Shown: positions 17,090 to 26,245 of the stretch, in pieces | How positions within the stretch are numbered: the stretch's first letter is position 1 | Layout of the letters: each line of letters begins with the position of its first letter | Assembly: GCA_051418055.1 (NCBI GenBank) | Contig: JBPRGH010000035.1 | Coordinates: 1 to 64,000, forward strand | From: JBPRGH01 sp051418055 | Lineage (GTDB): Bacteria; Bacteroidota; Bacteroidia; Cytophagales; Cyclobacteriaceae | DNA: 64,000 nt | Direction: 5' to 3' | Made by a program: the position numbers and the translations under genes | Notes under the pieces: generated by a model | What the model was told of the DNA's origin: nothing | The model's input: the letters and a program-made list of their open reading frames with translations, nothing else | The model's database searches: none

Positions 17090-18601
17090 ATGAATATAAA
17101 AAATATAAAAACATTGGGAGAGCTTAAAGCTTCCGGTTATAAAGTACGTTCCGTTAAAGAAGAGCTTCGTGAAAACCTGATACATCAGATGCAGGAAGGA
17201 AAATCAGTATTTGACGGGATATATGGTTATGAAGAAACCGTGATCCCTGATATTGAAAGAGCAATTCTTTCCCGACATGACATAAATTTCTTAGGATTAA
17301 GGGGCCAGGCAAAAACGAGGATTGCACGACTGATGACCAATCTTCTTGATGAATATGTGCCGATTGTTTCCGGCAGTGAAATGAATGATGATCCTTTAAA
17401 TCCTCTATCACGTTATGCACGGGACCTTATTAAGGAAAAGGGAGATGATACCCCTGTTGAATGGCTGCATCGCAACGATCGTTATACAGAAAAACTGGCA
17501 ACCCCGGATGTTTCCATTGCCGACCTGATCGGTGATGTGGACCCCATAAAAGCCGCGACATTACGATTACCTTATTCCGATGAGCGTGTGATCCATTTTG
17601 GGCTGATCCCTCGCGCCCACAGGGGAATTTTTGTAATTAATGAGCTTCCTGACCTTCAGGCACGTATACAGGTGGCGCTATTCAATATTCTACAGGAAGG
17701 TGATGTGCAGATCCGTGGATTTCGCCTAAGGCTTCCTTTAGACCTGATGTTTGTTTTTACAGCCAACCCGGAAGATTACACTAACCGTGGCAGTATTGTC
17801 ACTCCGTTAAAGGACCGTATTGCAAGCCAGATCATTACGCATTATCCAAAAAGTATAGAGATCAGCAGGCAGATCACCGAGCAGGAAGCTAATATAAAAG
17901 AAGACCAGAAAAAACTTGTAAAGATACCTGCAATAGCAAAGGATATAATTGAGCAGATAGCTGTAGAAGCCAGGAACAGTGAATATGTTGATATAAAAAG
18001 TGGGGTTTCTGCCCGTCTAACAATTTCTGCATTTGAAAATTTGATTAGTGCGGCTGAACGCAGAGCTATAAGGGAAAAAGAAAGTTCAGCTTATGTGAGA
18101 ATGGCAGATTTTATAGGTGTGATCCCTGCCATTACCGGAAAAATAGAATTGGTGTATGAAGGCGAACAGGAAGGTGCGGGAATTGTGGCACAGAACCTGA
18201 TCGGCAAAGCTATCCGTACACAATTTATAAGCTATTTCCCCGATCCTGATAAATTTCGAAAACAGAAAGAGGAAAATCCATATAAAAAGATCACGCAATG
18301 GTTTGGTGACGGAAATTCTGCAGATCTGTTTAATGATATGAAGGAGAAAGATTACCGGCAGGAGTTGCTGAAGATCCCGGGATTAAAAGAAATGGTTAAG
18401 AAATTCATTAAACCTTCCGATGAACAGGAAATGCTTTTTTTCATGGAGTTTGCACTTCATGGACTTGCAGAATACAGCATGCTCAGCAAGCATAAGCTTG
18501 AAAAAGGTTATCAGTTTAAAGATCTACTTAGTAGTATGTTTTCTTCGATGCCTGACGAAGGAGAAGATGATGATGACATTCTCGGTTCGCGGTTTAATTA
18601 G
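17090..18601 (+). CDS. Mg-chelatase/MoxR-like AAA+ ATPase
   Basis: AAA+ ATPase of 503 residues related to the ChlI/MoxR group and annotated in many genomes as magnesium chelatase although no tetrapyrrole role is expected here. Walker A is GLRGQAKT (69-76), with alanine for the second glycine. The Walker B-like segment is GIFVINELPDL, with Asn-Glu instead of Asp-Glu. Both variations recur in this subfamily as I recall it. FVFTANPEDYTNRGSIVTPLKDR is the sensor region. The C-terminus is acidic. The position between a VWA and an AlbA_2 gene with 5-bp gaps suggests a chaperone-like ATPase complex. Confidence 0.85.
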   Translation: MNIKNIKTLGELKASGYKVRSVKEELRENLIHQMQEGKSVFDGIYGYEETVIPDIERAILSRHDINFLGLRGQAKTRIARLMTNLLDEYVPIVSGSEMNDDPLNPLSRYARDLIKEKGDDTPVEWLHRNDRYTEKLATPDVSIADLIGDVDPIKAATLRLPYSDERVIHFGLIPRAHRGIFVINELPDLQARIQVALFNILQEGDVQIRGFRLRLPLDLMFVFTANPEDYTNRGSIVTPLKDRIASQIITHYPKSIEISRQITEQEANIKEDQKKLVKIPAIAKDIIEQIAVEARNSEYVDIKSGVSARLTISAFENLISAAERRAIREKESSAYVRMADFIGVIPAITGKIELVYEGEQEGAGIVAQNLIGKAIRTQFISYFPDPDKFRKQKEENPYKKITQWFGDGNSADLFNDMKEKDYRQELLKIPGLKEMVKKFIKPSDEQEMLFFMEFALHGLAEYSMLSKHKLEKGYQFKDLLSSMFSSMPDEGEDDDDILGSRFN

Positions 18602-18606
18602 TAGTT

Positions 18607-19248
18607 ATGGACCTGAGAGAAGTAAAAAAGTTAGCTGGCCTGGGTGAATCTCAGCAGGTCGAATTTAAGAAAAAAGCAGCCTTCCCGGACAAAATCGTGA
18701 AGGAAGTGGTTGCTTTTGCAAATAGCGACGGCGGCTGGCTTCTTTTAGGTGTTGATGATGATGGTAACCTCTCTGGTCTTAAATTTCCCGAAGAAGAAAA
18801 AGGCGTATTAGACCAGTCTATTAAAAAATTATGTAAACCTTTTATAAAATTTACTACCTACGTTGTCCCCTTAAACCAAAAAAAATCCATTGTTGCCTAT
18901 GAAGTGCCAAAAAGCAACAGAAAGCCTCATAAAGTAATACAAGATGGATTCCCCGTCTGCTACGTACGGGTGGAGGACCGAAGTGTAAAAGCATCTCGTG
19001 AGGTTCAGGAAATTATCCGAAGGCAAAAATACATGCGGGATATGCCGGTCCAGTATGGCGATAAAGAGCAGGTGCTTATGGAGTATCTGCAAGAGCATCA
19101 GCATATTACATTATCAGAATTTCAAAGGGTAGCCGGAATTTCAAAAAAACAGGCATCACGTACCCTTGTACACCTTGTTTTAGCTAACATACTTGATGTT
19201 GAGCCACTTGAAAAAGGAGATAAATATTTTTTACATTCTTCCTTCTGA
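18607..19248 (+). CDS. AlbA_2 (Schlafen AAA_4-type) domain protein
   Basis: Protein of 213 residues. The N-terminal 130 residues carry the AlbA_2 signature ESQQVEFKKKAA and VVAFANSDGGWLLLGVDDDG, a putative nucleic-acid-binding or nuclease-related domain found in transcriptional regulators and Schlafen-like proteins. The C-terminal part (about 150-205: EYLQEHQHITLSEFQRVAGISKKQASRTLVHLV) looks like a winged helix-turn-helix. It starts 5 bp after the AAA+ gene and is therefore the third member of the unit. A regulator of the unit or a nucleic-acid adaptor for it are both possible. Confidence 0.8.
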   Translation: MDLREVKKLAGLGESQQVEFKKKAAFPDKIVKEVVAFANSDGGWLLLGVDDDGNLSGLKFPEEEKGVLDQSIKKLCKPFIKFTTYVVPLNQKKSIVAYEVPKSNRKPHKVIQDGFPVCYVRVEDRSVKASREVQEIIRRQKYMRDMPVQYGDKEQVLMEYLQEHQHITLSEFQRVAGISKKQASRTLVHLVLANILDVEPLEKGDKYFLHSSF

Positions 19249-19307
19249 TTTTATTTCCATTTTTAATTAAAAAAATTACCTTAGTTAAAAGTGCTAACCT
19301 CTGAAAT

Positions 19308-20642
19308 ATGACGAACGGATCGGATAAGAAAATTTTTGTGCTCGACACTTCTGTGATAATCTACGAACACAACTCTATTATGAATTTTGAAGAACATGAT
19401 GTTGGGATACCTATCACTGTTCTTGAAGAGTTGGATCAGTTTAAAAAAGGAAATGACACAAAGAATTTTGAAGCCAGGGAGTTTATAAGGTTACTCGATA
19501 AGCTCGCCGAAGGTAAACTACTTCAAAACTGGAATCCACTGAATGGCAAAACTAAAGGAAACTTTAAGGTTGTCATGGATGAAAAGAGCCATCTGAATGC
19601 AAATGAAATTTTTGAATCTGCAAAAGCCGACCATCGTATTCTAAATGCCGCACTTCAGCTACAGAAAGAAGCAAAAGAAAGATCAGTAATTCTGGTTTCA
19701 AAAGATATCAATCTCAGGTTAAAGGCAAAATCACTGGGATTAAAAGCGGAGGATTATAATACCGGAAAGGTAAAAAATGTCAGCACTCTCCATAAAGGCA
19801 AGCTGGAGTATCAAAGGATAAATCCTGAAGCCATTAATCAGCTTTATGAAAAAGGAAGCATTCCGGCAGCAGAAATTCTTGGTAGCAGAAAACCACAAAC
19901 CAATAATTACTACATTTTAAAAAGTGGGAAAAAATCAGTGCTTGCGTATTATAACGGGCAGACACAAATGGTGGAGCATGTGGAAAAAAGAGGCGTTTAT
20001 GGCATTAAGCCAAAGAATGCAGAACAAACATTTGCCATACATGCTATTTTAAATGATGATATTAAGCTGGTATCCATGCAGGGGGTTGCCGGAACAGGAA
20101 AAACCCTTATTGCCCTTGCTGCAGCCCTGGAACAAAAGAGAGAATTCAAGCAAATTTATCTCGCACGGCCGATTGTCCCTCTTAGCAATAAAGATATAGG
20201 TTATCTTCCCGGTGATATTAAGTCAAAGCTAAATCCATATATGGAGCCTTTATGGGATAACCTGAAGTTTATTCAAAACCAGTACCGTGAATCTGATAAG
20301 GAGTTCTCGAAGATCACCGAAATGCTTAATCAGGAAAAGCTGGTAATTACCCCTCTCGCTTATATACGTGGCAGGAGCCTTTCAAATATTTGCTTTATAG
20401 TGGATGAAGCCCAAAATCTGACACCACATGAGGTAAAAACAATTATTACCAGAGCAGGTGAAAATACAAAGATAATTTTCACGGGAGACATCTACCAAAT
20501 TGATACTCCATATCTGGATTCACAGAGTAATGGGCTCTCCTATTTAATAGACCGTGTTAAAAATCATCCGCTCTATGCTCATATCACTCTTGAGAAAGGC
20601 GAAAGATCAGAGCTGGCTAATTTGGCAAATGAACTTTTATAA
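19308..20642 (+). CDS. PIN-PhoH fusion protein (PhoH2 type)
   Basis: Fusion of 444 residues. The N-terminal PIN domain (about 8-150) has acidic positions in FVLDTSVII, LEELDQF and SKDINLRLKA. The C-terminal PhoH ATPase domain carries Walker A GVAGTGKT (about 263-270), Walker B FIVDEAQN and the sensor IIFTGDIYQID. PhoH2 proteins are reported as ATP-dependent RNA-unwinding and cleaving enzymes. The gene begins 59 bp after the AlbA_2 gene and probably has its own promoter, though it may share transcription with the upstream unit. Confidence 0.93.
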   Translation: MTNGSDKKIFVLDTSVIIYEHNSIMNFEEHDVGIPITVLEELDQFKKGNDTKNFEAREFIRLLDKLAEGKLLQNWNPLNGKTKGNFKVVMDEKSHLNANEIFESAKADHRILNAALQLQKEAKERSVILVSKDINLRLKAKSLGLKAEDYNTGKVKNVSTLHKGKLEYQRINPEAINQLYEKGSIPAAEILGSRKPQTNNYYILKSGKKSVLAYYNGQTQMVEHVEKRGVYGIKPKNAEQTFAIHAILNDDIKLVSMQGVAGTGKTLIALAAALEQKREFKQIYLARPIVPLSNKDIGYLPGDIKSKLNPYMEPLWDNLKFIQNQYRESDKEFSKITEMLNQEKLVITPLAYIRGRSLSNICFIVDEAQNLTPHEVKTIITRAGENTKIIFTGDIYQIDTPYLDSQSNGLSYLIDRVKNHPLYAHITLEKGERSELANLANELL

Positions 20643-20863
20643 CAATGTAAGGATTTAACTTAAATGTAATGCATAATTAGAGTAATTAGGGCATCTTGAT
20701 AGATTATGTGTTTACATTCACTGATTATTACGAGTAAGTTTTATCTACTAAAGGAAAGTATTCATATACTGTTTTTAGCTAAGGTCAGATACAAAGCACA
20801 TATTTAGGAACTTACCATTATGTATCTGTCAGATATATATATTAAATTGAAAAATATTTAATC

Positions 20864-21121
20864 ATGGTAATGATATACAGACTTATTTTTAATCGTGCAA
20901 GTCAACAAAAGAAGAAGAATATTCTTGATGCACGAGGTGTTATTATCGGAACCTTTAAAAGGAATGATCGCCAGAAATATGTTTATCTTCTTGACAATTT
21001 TTTTGTGGAAGTAATTTATAAAGAAGACGATGCCGCAAATGAAATAGAAATAGCTAACTCTTTTTCAGATTACCGCAAGCTTGAAAAATATATGGAGGAA
21101 AGCATCAGGGAAAATTCCTGA
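20864..21121 (+). CDS. Small conserved-looking protein of unknown function
   Basis: Protein of 85 residues with no family I recognise. It is basic at the start (RLIFNRASQQKKKN) and acidic at the end, with beta-strand-like segments (GVIIGTFKRN, YVYLLDNFFVEVIYKEDD), suggesting a small alpha/beta fold. A start two codons later (MIYRLIF) is equally likely. The 221 bp upstream hold no gene. They contain an 8-bp inverted repeat, CAGATACA at 20786-20793 and TGTATCTG at 20821-20828, whose role is unknown. The next gene is convergent, 9 bp away. Confidence 0.6.
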   Translation: MVMIYRLIFNRASQQKKKNILDARGVIIGTFKRNDRQKYVYLLDNFFVEVIYKEDDAANEIEIANSFSDYRKLEKYMEESIRENS

Positions 21122-21130
21122 GACAAAAAG

Positions 21131-21898
21131 TTATTTTAACCCAAATATTCTCGAAGAAATTCCACCCTCGACAAAATAGCCGTCTATGGTATTCTCAAGG
21201 TCTACACCTGCCGAAATATCCAACTGTAGGTCTTTATTTATGAAATAAGCTACCCCTCCATCAAAAAAGTTATTAAATTCATTTTCATATATTCCGTATA
21301 CTTCTACAAAAGCAGAAAATGAATCTCCAATACTCCTTGAATAATTAAAAGTATATAAAAAAGGACTTGTATCAGACGTTCCTACATTAGCGACAAAAAG
21401 AGAATTGCCCACAGGATATCCCATACTTACAGCAGATACATAACCCAGATCGTTATCACCTATTTCAAATTCTTCATTTTGAATAAAATGAAAACGTGCG
21501 CGTGTTTGCCAGCTACCGGCAAATCCGGAAGGCCTTTCAAAAAGATGTATCCTGAAACCAAAATCAAACTGGCTTAACCCATTAATATCAACCTCATTAC
21601 CAATAAATGGAGTATAAGTAGAGGATGTGTAGGTTACTGATGCATTTAATTCAATATTTTCTTTTATTCCATACCGGATCACAAGATTCTCATATAAACT
21701 ACTCGTTTCTGTCAGATCCGTACCTAATTCACCATAACCTATACCACCCTCCAGTTGAAGGATTCGCATTCCAACTGTATACTGGCTAAAAGACTGACTC
21801 GGACGGTCCGTCCTTATCGCCTCACTTACCTGAGAAAAACCTGGAAGTGAAAGGAGTAAAAAAGATATAAAAAACGTTGTTCTTAGAAGACTATTCAT
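21131..21898 (-). CDS. Outer-membrane beta-barrel protein, transporter-like
   Basis: Exported protein of 255 residues with signal peptide 1-22 (GFSQ) and repeated amphipathic strands, as expected for an outer-membrane barrel. The opening of the mature part, IRTDRPSQSFS, and the pattern of RYGIKENIELNASVTY resemble the MetA-pathway/transporter family of Bacteroidota (PF13557-like). The substrate is unknown and a channel role is inference. The last residues end in the aromatic/hydrophobic strand ISSRIFGLK. The upstream gap is shared with divergent prfB. Confidence 0.7.
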   Translation of the reverse strand: MNSLLRTTFFISFLLLSLPGFSQVSEAIRTDRPSQSFSQYTVGMRILQLEGGIGYGELGTDLTETSSLYENLVIRYGIKENIELNASVTYTSSTYTPFIGNEVDINGLSQFDFGFRIHLFERPSGFAGSWQTRARFHFIQNEEFEIGDNDLGYVSAVSMGYPVGNSLFVANVGTSDTSPFLYTFNYSRSIGDSFSAFVEVYGIYENEFNNFFDGGVAYFINKDLQLDISAGVDLENTIDGYFVEGGISSRIFGLK

Positions 21899-21986
21899 TT
21901 TTATTTATTTATTAAGAATAACAGGAACAGCCGTTCCATGTTTTTTTAATAGTTTTGTAAGATATATTTTTTAAAACCCTAAGATA

Positions 21987-23085
21987 ATGACAACCGAACA
22001 ATTGAAAGATATAAAGGCTCGTGTTAATGCCTTGAGGAGGTATCTTTGACTACGATCGCAAAGTAAAAGAAGTAGAAGAAGAAGAGCTTATCACAGCACA
22101 ACCTGATTTTTGGAACAATCCAAAAGAAGCTGAGAAGATCCTGAAAAATATTAAAGCTAAAAAGATCTGGACCGACAGCTATAAAAAAATAGAAGAGAAA
22201 TATAACGACCTGGAAACCCTCTTTGAATTTTATGATGAAGGGGAGGTTTCTGAGGAGGATATGAATAAGGAATACCAGCAGGCGCTTAAAATGGTAGAAG
22301 ACCTGGAATTCCAAAAAATGCTCAGCGGAGAAGAGGATCAATTTGGCGCAATGCTCGAAATCAATCCCGGAGCAGGAGGCACCGAAAGCCAGGACTGGGC
22401 AGATATCCTCAACAGGATGTATATTATGTATGGCGAATCACAGGGATATAGTGTAAAACAGGTAAGCTATCAGGCTGGTGATACTGCAGGCATAAAATCT
22501 GCTACCCTTGAAATTGATGGTCCGTTTGCATATGGAAAATTAAAATCAGAAATAGGCGTTCACCGACTGGTGCGTATTTCTCCTTTTGATTCCGGCGGCA
22601 GGAGGCATACTTCCTTTGCCTCGGTTTATGTCTACCCTATTATTGATGACGAGATAGAGATCGATATCAATCCTGCAGATGTAGAGTTACATACTTCACG
22701 CTCTGGTGGTGCGGGAGGCCAAAATGTCAATAAAGTTGAAACGAAAGTGCAGCTTACGCATAAGCCTACAGGAATTGTTATAGTATGTCAGGTAGAAAGA
22801 TCACAGCTTGCCAACCGCGAGCTTGCAATGAAAATGCTTAAGTCACGGCTTTATCAAATGGAAGTGGAAAAGCGTAATGCAGAGCGGGACAAGGTTGAGA
22901 ATTCCAAAATGAAGATAGATTTCGGTTCGCAGATCCGTAATTATGTACTGCATCCTTATAAATTAATTAAAGATGCACGAACAGGTGTGGAGCGTACTGA
23001 TGTGCAAAATGTTCTCGATGGAGACCTGGAAGATTATATTAAAGCATTTTTGCTTGGTTCACAGGAGGAACAGCAGGAAGCTTAA
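21987..23085 (+). CDS. prfB: Peptide chain release factor 2 (programmed +1 frameshift)
   Basis: RF2 recognises UAA and UGA and triggers release of the finished protein. The gene starts at ATG 21987, reads 20 codons, then shifts by +1 at CTT TGA C (22044-22050) and continues to TAA at 23083-23085, giving about 365 residues, the usual length. The RF2 stop-recognition motif SPF is seen in RISPFDSGG and the catalytic GGQ in SGGAGGQNVNKVE. A conventional scan would start it at an internal ATG near 22261 and lose the first 90 residues. The in-frame TGA makes synthesis self-regulating: low RF2 favours the shift. Confidence 0.96.
22035..22050 (+). other. prfB programmed frameshift site
   Basis: A Shine-Dalgarno-like AGGAGG (22035-22040) is followed after three bases by CTT TGA C (22044-22050). 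This spacing matches the classical prfB recoding signal, in which the internal Shine-Dalgarno pushes the ribosome forward on CTT when RF2 is scarce. Zero frame stops at TGA; the +1 frame reads GAC TAC GAT into the rest of the protein. Confidence 0.95.
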
Positions 23086-23435
23086 TAAATAAGGTACTGC
23101 ACTAATGATCCGGTTAAGGCCATAACCACAGCTATAATTAGTGCAGTACCATAACCTTCTACTTTTAGGCCGGTCATTAGCCAGTCTACCAGCTTTATTA
23201 TTAAAGCCACAACTACTAATCTTATAATAAAACCTATTCCAAATACTGCAAAAAAACCTAATGTGGCAACATTTAAGATCGCACGTAGCAGCCAGCCTAT
23301 TGTTGGTGAAAATATTCCTATTAAAAAAGCAGCTAAGAAAGCGGCACCCCAACCGGTAATGTGAACTTTTGGCATTAGCTTAGCAACTAGCACCAGTACA
23401 GCCGCATTTACAAACAGTGAAATTAAAAAATTCAT
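23082..23435 (-). CDS. Phage holin family (YvlD-like) membrane protein
   Basis: Four-helix membrane protein of about 117 residues. The pattern NAAVLVLVAKLMPKVHITGWGAAFLAAFLIG followed by further helices matches the PF04020 family, which is named after phage holins but is a chromosomal membrane protein of unknown function. ATG at 23435 (MNFLISLF) is preferred over 23474 because it fits the family start and leaves a 54-bp gap to divergent queG. Its stop overlaps the prfB stop by 3 bp in convergent orientation. Confidence 0.8.
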   Translation of the reverse strand: MNFLISLFVNAAVLVLVAKLMPKVHITGWGAAFLAAFLIGIFSPTIGWLLRAILNVATLGFFAVFGIGFIIRLVVVALIIKLVDWLMTGLKVEGYGTALIIAVVMALTGSLVQYLIY

Positions 23436-23489
23436 TAATGCGTTATTTATACCAGCAACAACATTTAAATGCAATTGTTGGATCAGCCA

Positions 23490-24440
23490 ATGGATTTGAA
23501 AAATAGAAATACTGCGATCATTAAAACTATTGCCAAAGATCTGGGCTTCCAGTATTGTGGTATTGCCAAAGCTGAATTTTTAGCCGAAGAGGCGCCACGG
23601 CTGGAAAAATGGCTAAAAACCAATCAGCACGGGCAAATGCAGTATATGGAAAACCATTTTGATAAAAGGCTTGATCCGACAAAACTTGTTCCCGGAGCAA
23701 AAAGTGTGGTTAGTCTGATCTATAACTATTATCCTGAAAAAGATAACGCATCCCAAAACAACTTTAAGATCGCTAAATATGCTTACGGGAAAGATTACCA
23801 TTTCATTATAAAAGATAAGCTTAAGGGTTTTTATTCCAGGATCCAGGAGGAAATAGGTGAAGTAGGGGGAAGAGTATTTGTAGATTCTGCACCTGTTATG
23901 GAACGTGTATGGGCAAAAAAATCAGGTTTGGGATGGATCGGAAAAAACACATTGCTACTCAATAAAGAAATGGGCAGCTTTTTTTTCATAGCTGAATTAA
24001 TACTTGAGATCGAGCTTGCAGAGGATGGGCCTGTAAAAGACTACTGCGGGACATGTTCCGCCTGCATTGATGCCTGCCCTACAAATGCGATAACCGCACC
24101 TCAATGGCTCGATGCCTCAAAATGCATCTCCTATATGACTATTGAGCTTAAGGAAGAGATTCCAGGTGGTTATGAAGATAAATTTAATGATTGGATCTTT
24201 GGCTGCGATATTTGTCAGGATGTGTGTCCGTGGAACAGATTTTCATCTGCACATAAAGAGCCGGCCTTCACTCCTCATCCTGATCTGCTGGCTATGGAGA
24301 AAAATGAATGGCTGGAGATGACTAAAGATGTATTTAATACAATTTTTAAAAAATCAGCGGTAAAACGCACGAAGTATGAGGGATTAAAACGCAATATGGC
24401 ATATATAGAAAAAGCCCGCCATAAGACGAGCTCCGTATAA
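23490..24440 (+). CDS. queG: Epoxyqueuosine reductase QueG
   Basis: Cobalamin-dependent enzyme that makes the last step to queuosine in tRNA anticodons (GUN). The 316 residues carry two 4Fe-4S motifs, CGTCSACIDACP and GCDICQDVCPW, and the N-terminal conserved RLEKW and MQYMENHFDKRLDP. ATG at 23490 is chosen; an upstream ATG at 23469 would add seven residues and shorten the divergent promoter space. It ends 18 bp before a convergent small gene. Confidence 0.95.
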   Translation: MDLKNRNTAIIKTIAKDLGFQYCGIAKAEFLAEEAPRLEKWLKTNQHGQMQYMENHFDKRLDPTKLVPGAKSVVSLIYNYYPEKDNASQNNFKIAKYAYGKDYHFIIKDKLKGFYSRIQEEIGEVGGRVFVDSAPVMERVWAKKSGLGWIGKNTLLLNKEMGSFFFIAELILEIELAEDGPVKDYCGTCSACIDACPTNAITAPQWLDASKCISYMTIELKEEIPGGYEDKFNDWIFGCDICQDVCPWNRFSSAHKEPAFTPHPDLLAMEKNEWLEMTKDVFNTIFKKSAVKRTKYEGLKRNMAYIEKARHKTSSV

Positions 24441-24457
24441 TTATGTAATAGGTTAGT

Positions 24458-24640
24458 TTATACTGAAAATACCTTTTTAAGAATAAAAGAATATTTTTCA
24501 TGAAACATAGCATAGCACCAACGTTTCAATTCCCTAACCTCATCCTTTACTAAAAGCTTAATTGCTTTTCTCAACTCTTTCTCGAAGAGCCGTGCATCAA
24601 AACTTACCTTTTTTAGAATGGTTTTTGTGTATTCTAACAT
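24458..24640 (-). CDS. Small basic protein, 60 residues
   Basis: Sequence begins MLEYTKTILKKVSFDARLF and is rich in K, E, R and aromatic residues with predicted helices (FEKELRKAIKLLVKDEVRELKRW). No signal peptide or membrane segment. I recall similar 60-residue proteins in Cytophagales but cannot name a family or function. Located alone between queG and batD, convergent with queG. Its composition is protein-like, and it does not lie opposite any other plausible gene. Confidence 0.6.
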   Translation of the reverse strand: MLEYTKTILKKVSFDARLFEKELRKAIKLLVKDEVRELKRWCYAMFHEKYSFILKKVFSV

Positions 24641-24745
24641 ATTAACATTAGGTTTTTATGTTTTGAATAAAAAAGTGACCTACTGTTGATCACTTTGATG
24701 AACCTTTAATATACAAATAAGTTACCTCATTTCCATAGGTTACGT

Positions 24746-24753
24746 TAAATTTG
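24746..24753 (+). promoter_or_regulatory. -7 promoter box upstream of batD
   Basis: TAAATTTG fits TAnnTTTG and lies 53 bp before the batD start. It probably drives batD and aroC, which are separated by only 2 bp. Confidence 0.45.
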
Positions 24754-24806
24754 TTATTAGGTAATATAAAATGTTAATTTAAAACGAGGGGAGTATTTTA
24801 CTGAAA

Positions 24807-26243
24807 ATGAGATTGTTATTATCGACAGGATTAATTAATATTTTTTTACTGATTAGCGCCCATGCTTTTAGCCAGGCAACAATAGAGCTTGGTCCTGACG
24901 AGATTGCTGAAAATCAGGCATTTACTATAACTATCACTGTAAAGAATGAGCGACTTAAAAGCTATAGTGATTTTCCTGAAATTCAGGGTTTCCGCAAAAG
25001 AGGCACCTCATCATCTTCGAGCACTAACATTGTAAATGGACAGATAACCTCTTCCCAAAGCGTTACTATGACTTATATGCCGGTAGGTCAGGGAATTTTT
25101 AAGCTCCCTTCATTCACAATGACTGTTAATGGCGAGCAGGTATCCGCACCGGGAAAAACGATAAAAGTTGGACCTCCGGCAAAAAATCGCCGCAATCCAT
25201 CTAACTTTAACAGAAGCCCATTCGATGATTTTTTTGGTGAAGAAGAATCAGAATTTGTTGAAGTTGAGGATGATGCTTTCCTTGCGTTAACCACCTCTAA
25301 AAATGAAGTTTTTGTTGGAGAGGGTTTTAATACCACCCTTAGCTTTTTTGTAGCTGAAGATAACCGTGCGCCACTCCAGTTCCATCAGCTTGGGCAGCAA
25401 TTAGCAGAAATTCTTAAAAAACTTAGGCCAGCCAACTCCTGGGAAGAAAATTTTAATATTGAAAATGTAAATGGGGAAACAATCATATTAAATGGCAAAC
25501 GCTATACGCAATATAAAATTTATCAGGCTACATTTTTCCCTCTAAATAATGAGGACGTGACTTTTCCTTCAGTAGACCTGAGAATGATAAAATACAAAGT
25601 GGCAAAAAACCCTTCATTTTTCGGACGGAACAGACAGGAGGATTTTAAATCCTTTTCTTCAAAACCTAAAACAGTAAAAGTAAAAGATCTGCCTCCACAT
25701 CCTCTCAAAGATATTATACAGGTAGGTAATTATCGACTTGATGAGGAAATCTCTTCCGAACAGCTTGAGACGGGTAATAGCTTTACATACAGGTTTTCTA
25801 TATTAGGTGAAGGAAATATAGCTGCCATTGATAATCCCAACATTAATTTTGGCAATAACTTCGACTTTTATGATCCTAATGTAAATCAAAAAATTTATCG
25901 CCAGAATGGAAAGGTTACAGGAACAAAATCCTTTAATTACTATGCCATTCCGAAAGAACCTGGCACCTACGATCTAGGTGAAAAATTCCGCTGGATTTTC
26001 TTCAATCCTAAAAAGGAGGAATATGATACACTTCGAAGTAATATTACAGTTAATGTAACTGGAGAAAGCAAAAAAAATGAAGCCATACAGGCTAATGATC
26101 TCGGCAGCTTTTATGATATTATTGAGGTAGAAAATAATGAACTGGAGCGTGTAGGTCAATCACCCTGGTTAAATATGGGTATTAATATTTTCATTCTCCT
26201 GCTAATTGGTGCATCCTTTTTTATAATTTTTAAAAAACCCTGA
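24807..26243 (+). CDS. batD: BatD family protein
   Basis: Exported, membrane-anchored protein of 478 residues. Signal peptide 1-22 (AFSQ), beta-rich oxygen-tolerance (BatD) domain with VTMTYMPVGQGIFKLPSFTMTVNG, and one transmembrane helix near the C-terminus (about 458-475) with a short basic tail. BatD normally belongs to the Bat operon (batA-E, VWA membrane proteins with MoxR), but no such genes flank it here. It is shorter than the roughly 580 residues common in Bat clusters because little follows the membrane helix. The surface location of its N-terminal domain is inferred from the signal peptide. The aroC gene follows after 2 bp. Confidence 0.85.
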   Translation: MRLLLSTGLINIFLLISAHAFSQATIELGPDEIAENQAFTITITVKNERLKSYSDFPEIQGFRKRGTSSSSSTNIVNGQITSSQSVTMTYMPVGQGIFKLPSFTMTVNGEQVSAPGKTIKVGPPAKNRRNPSNFNRSPFDDFFGEEESEFVEVEDDAFLALTTSKNEVFVGEGFNTTLSFFVAEDNRAPLQFHQLGQQLAEILKKLRPANSWEENFNIENVNGETIILNGKRYTQYKIYQATFFPLNNEDVTFPSVDLRMIKYKVAKNPSFFGRNRQEDFKSFSSKPKTVKVKDLPPHPLKDIIQVGNYRLDEEISSEQLETGNSFTYRFSILGEGNIAAIDNPNINFGNNFDFYDPNVNQKIYRQNGKVTGTKSFNYYAIPKEPGTYDLGEKFRWIFFNPKKEEYDTLRSNITVNVTGESKKNEAIQANDLGSFYDIIEVENNELERVGQSPWLNMGINIFILLLIGASFFIIFKKP

Positions 26244-26245
26244 TT

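Noticed and set aside
17090..18601. True magnesium chelatase subunit for (bacterio)chlorophyll
   Set aside because: No chlorophyll genes, and the VWA partner and Walker variants fit the general MoxR-like pair instead.
22261..23085. prfB as a truncated gene or pseudogene starting at an internal ATG
   Set aside because: The upstream part is intact and joined by a classical frameshift signal at 22035-22050.
23082..23435. Prophage remnant because of the holin family name
   Set aside because: The family is a chromosomal membrane protein and no phage gene is nearby.
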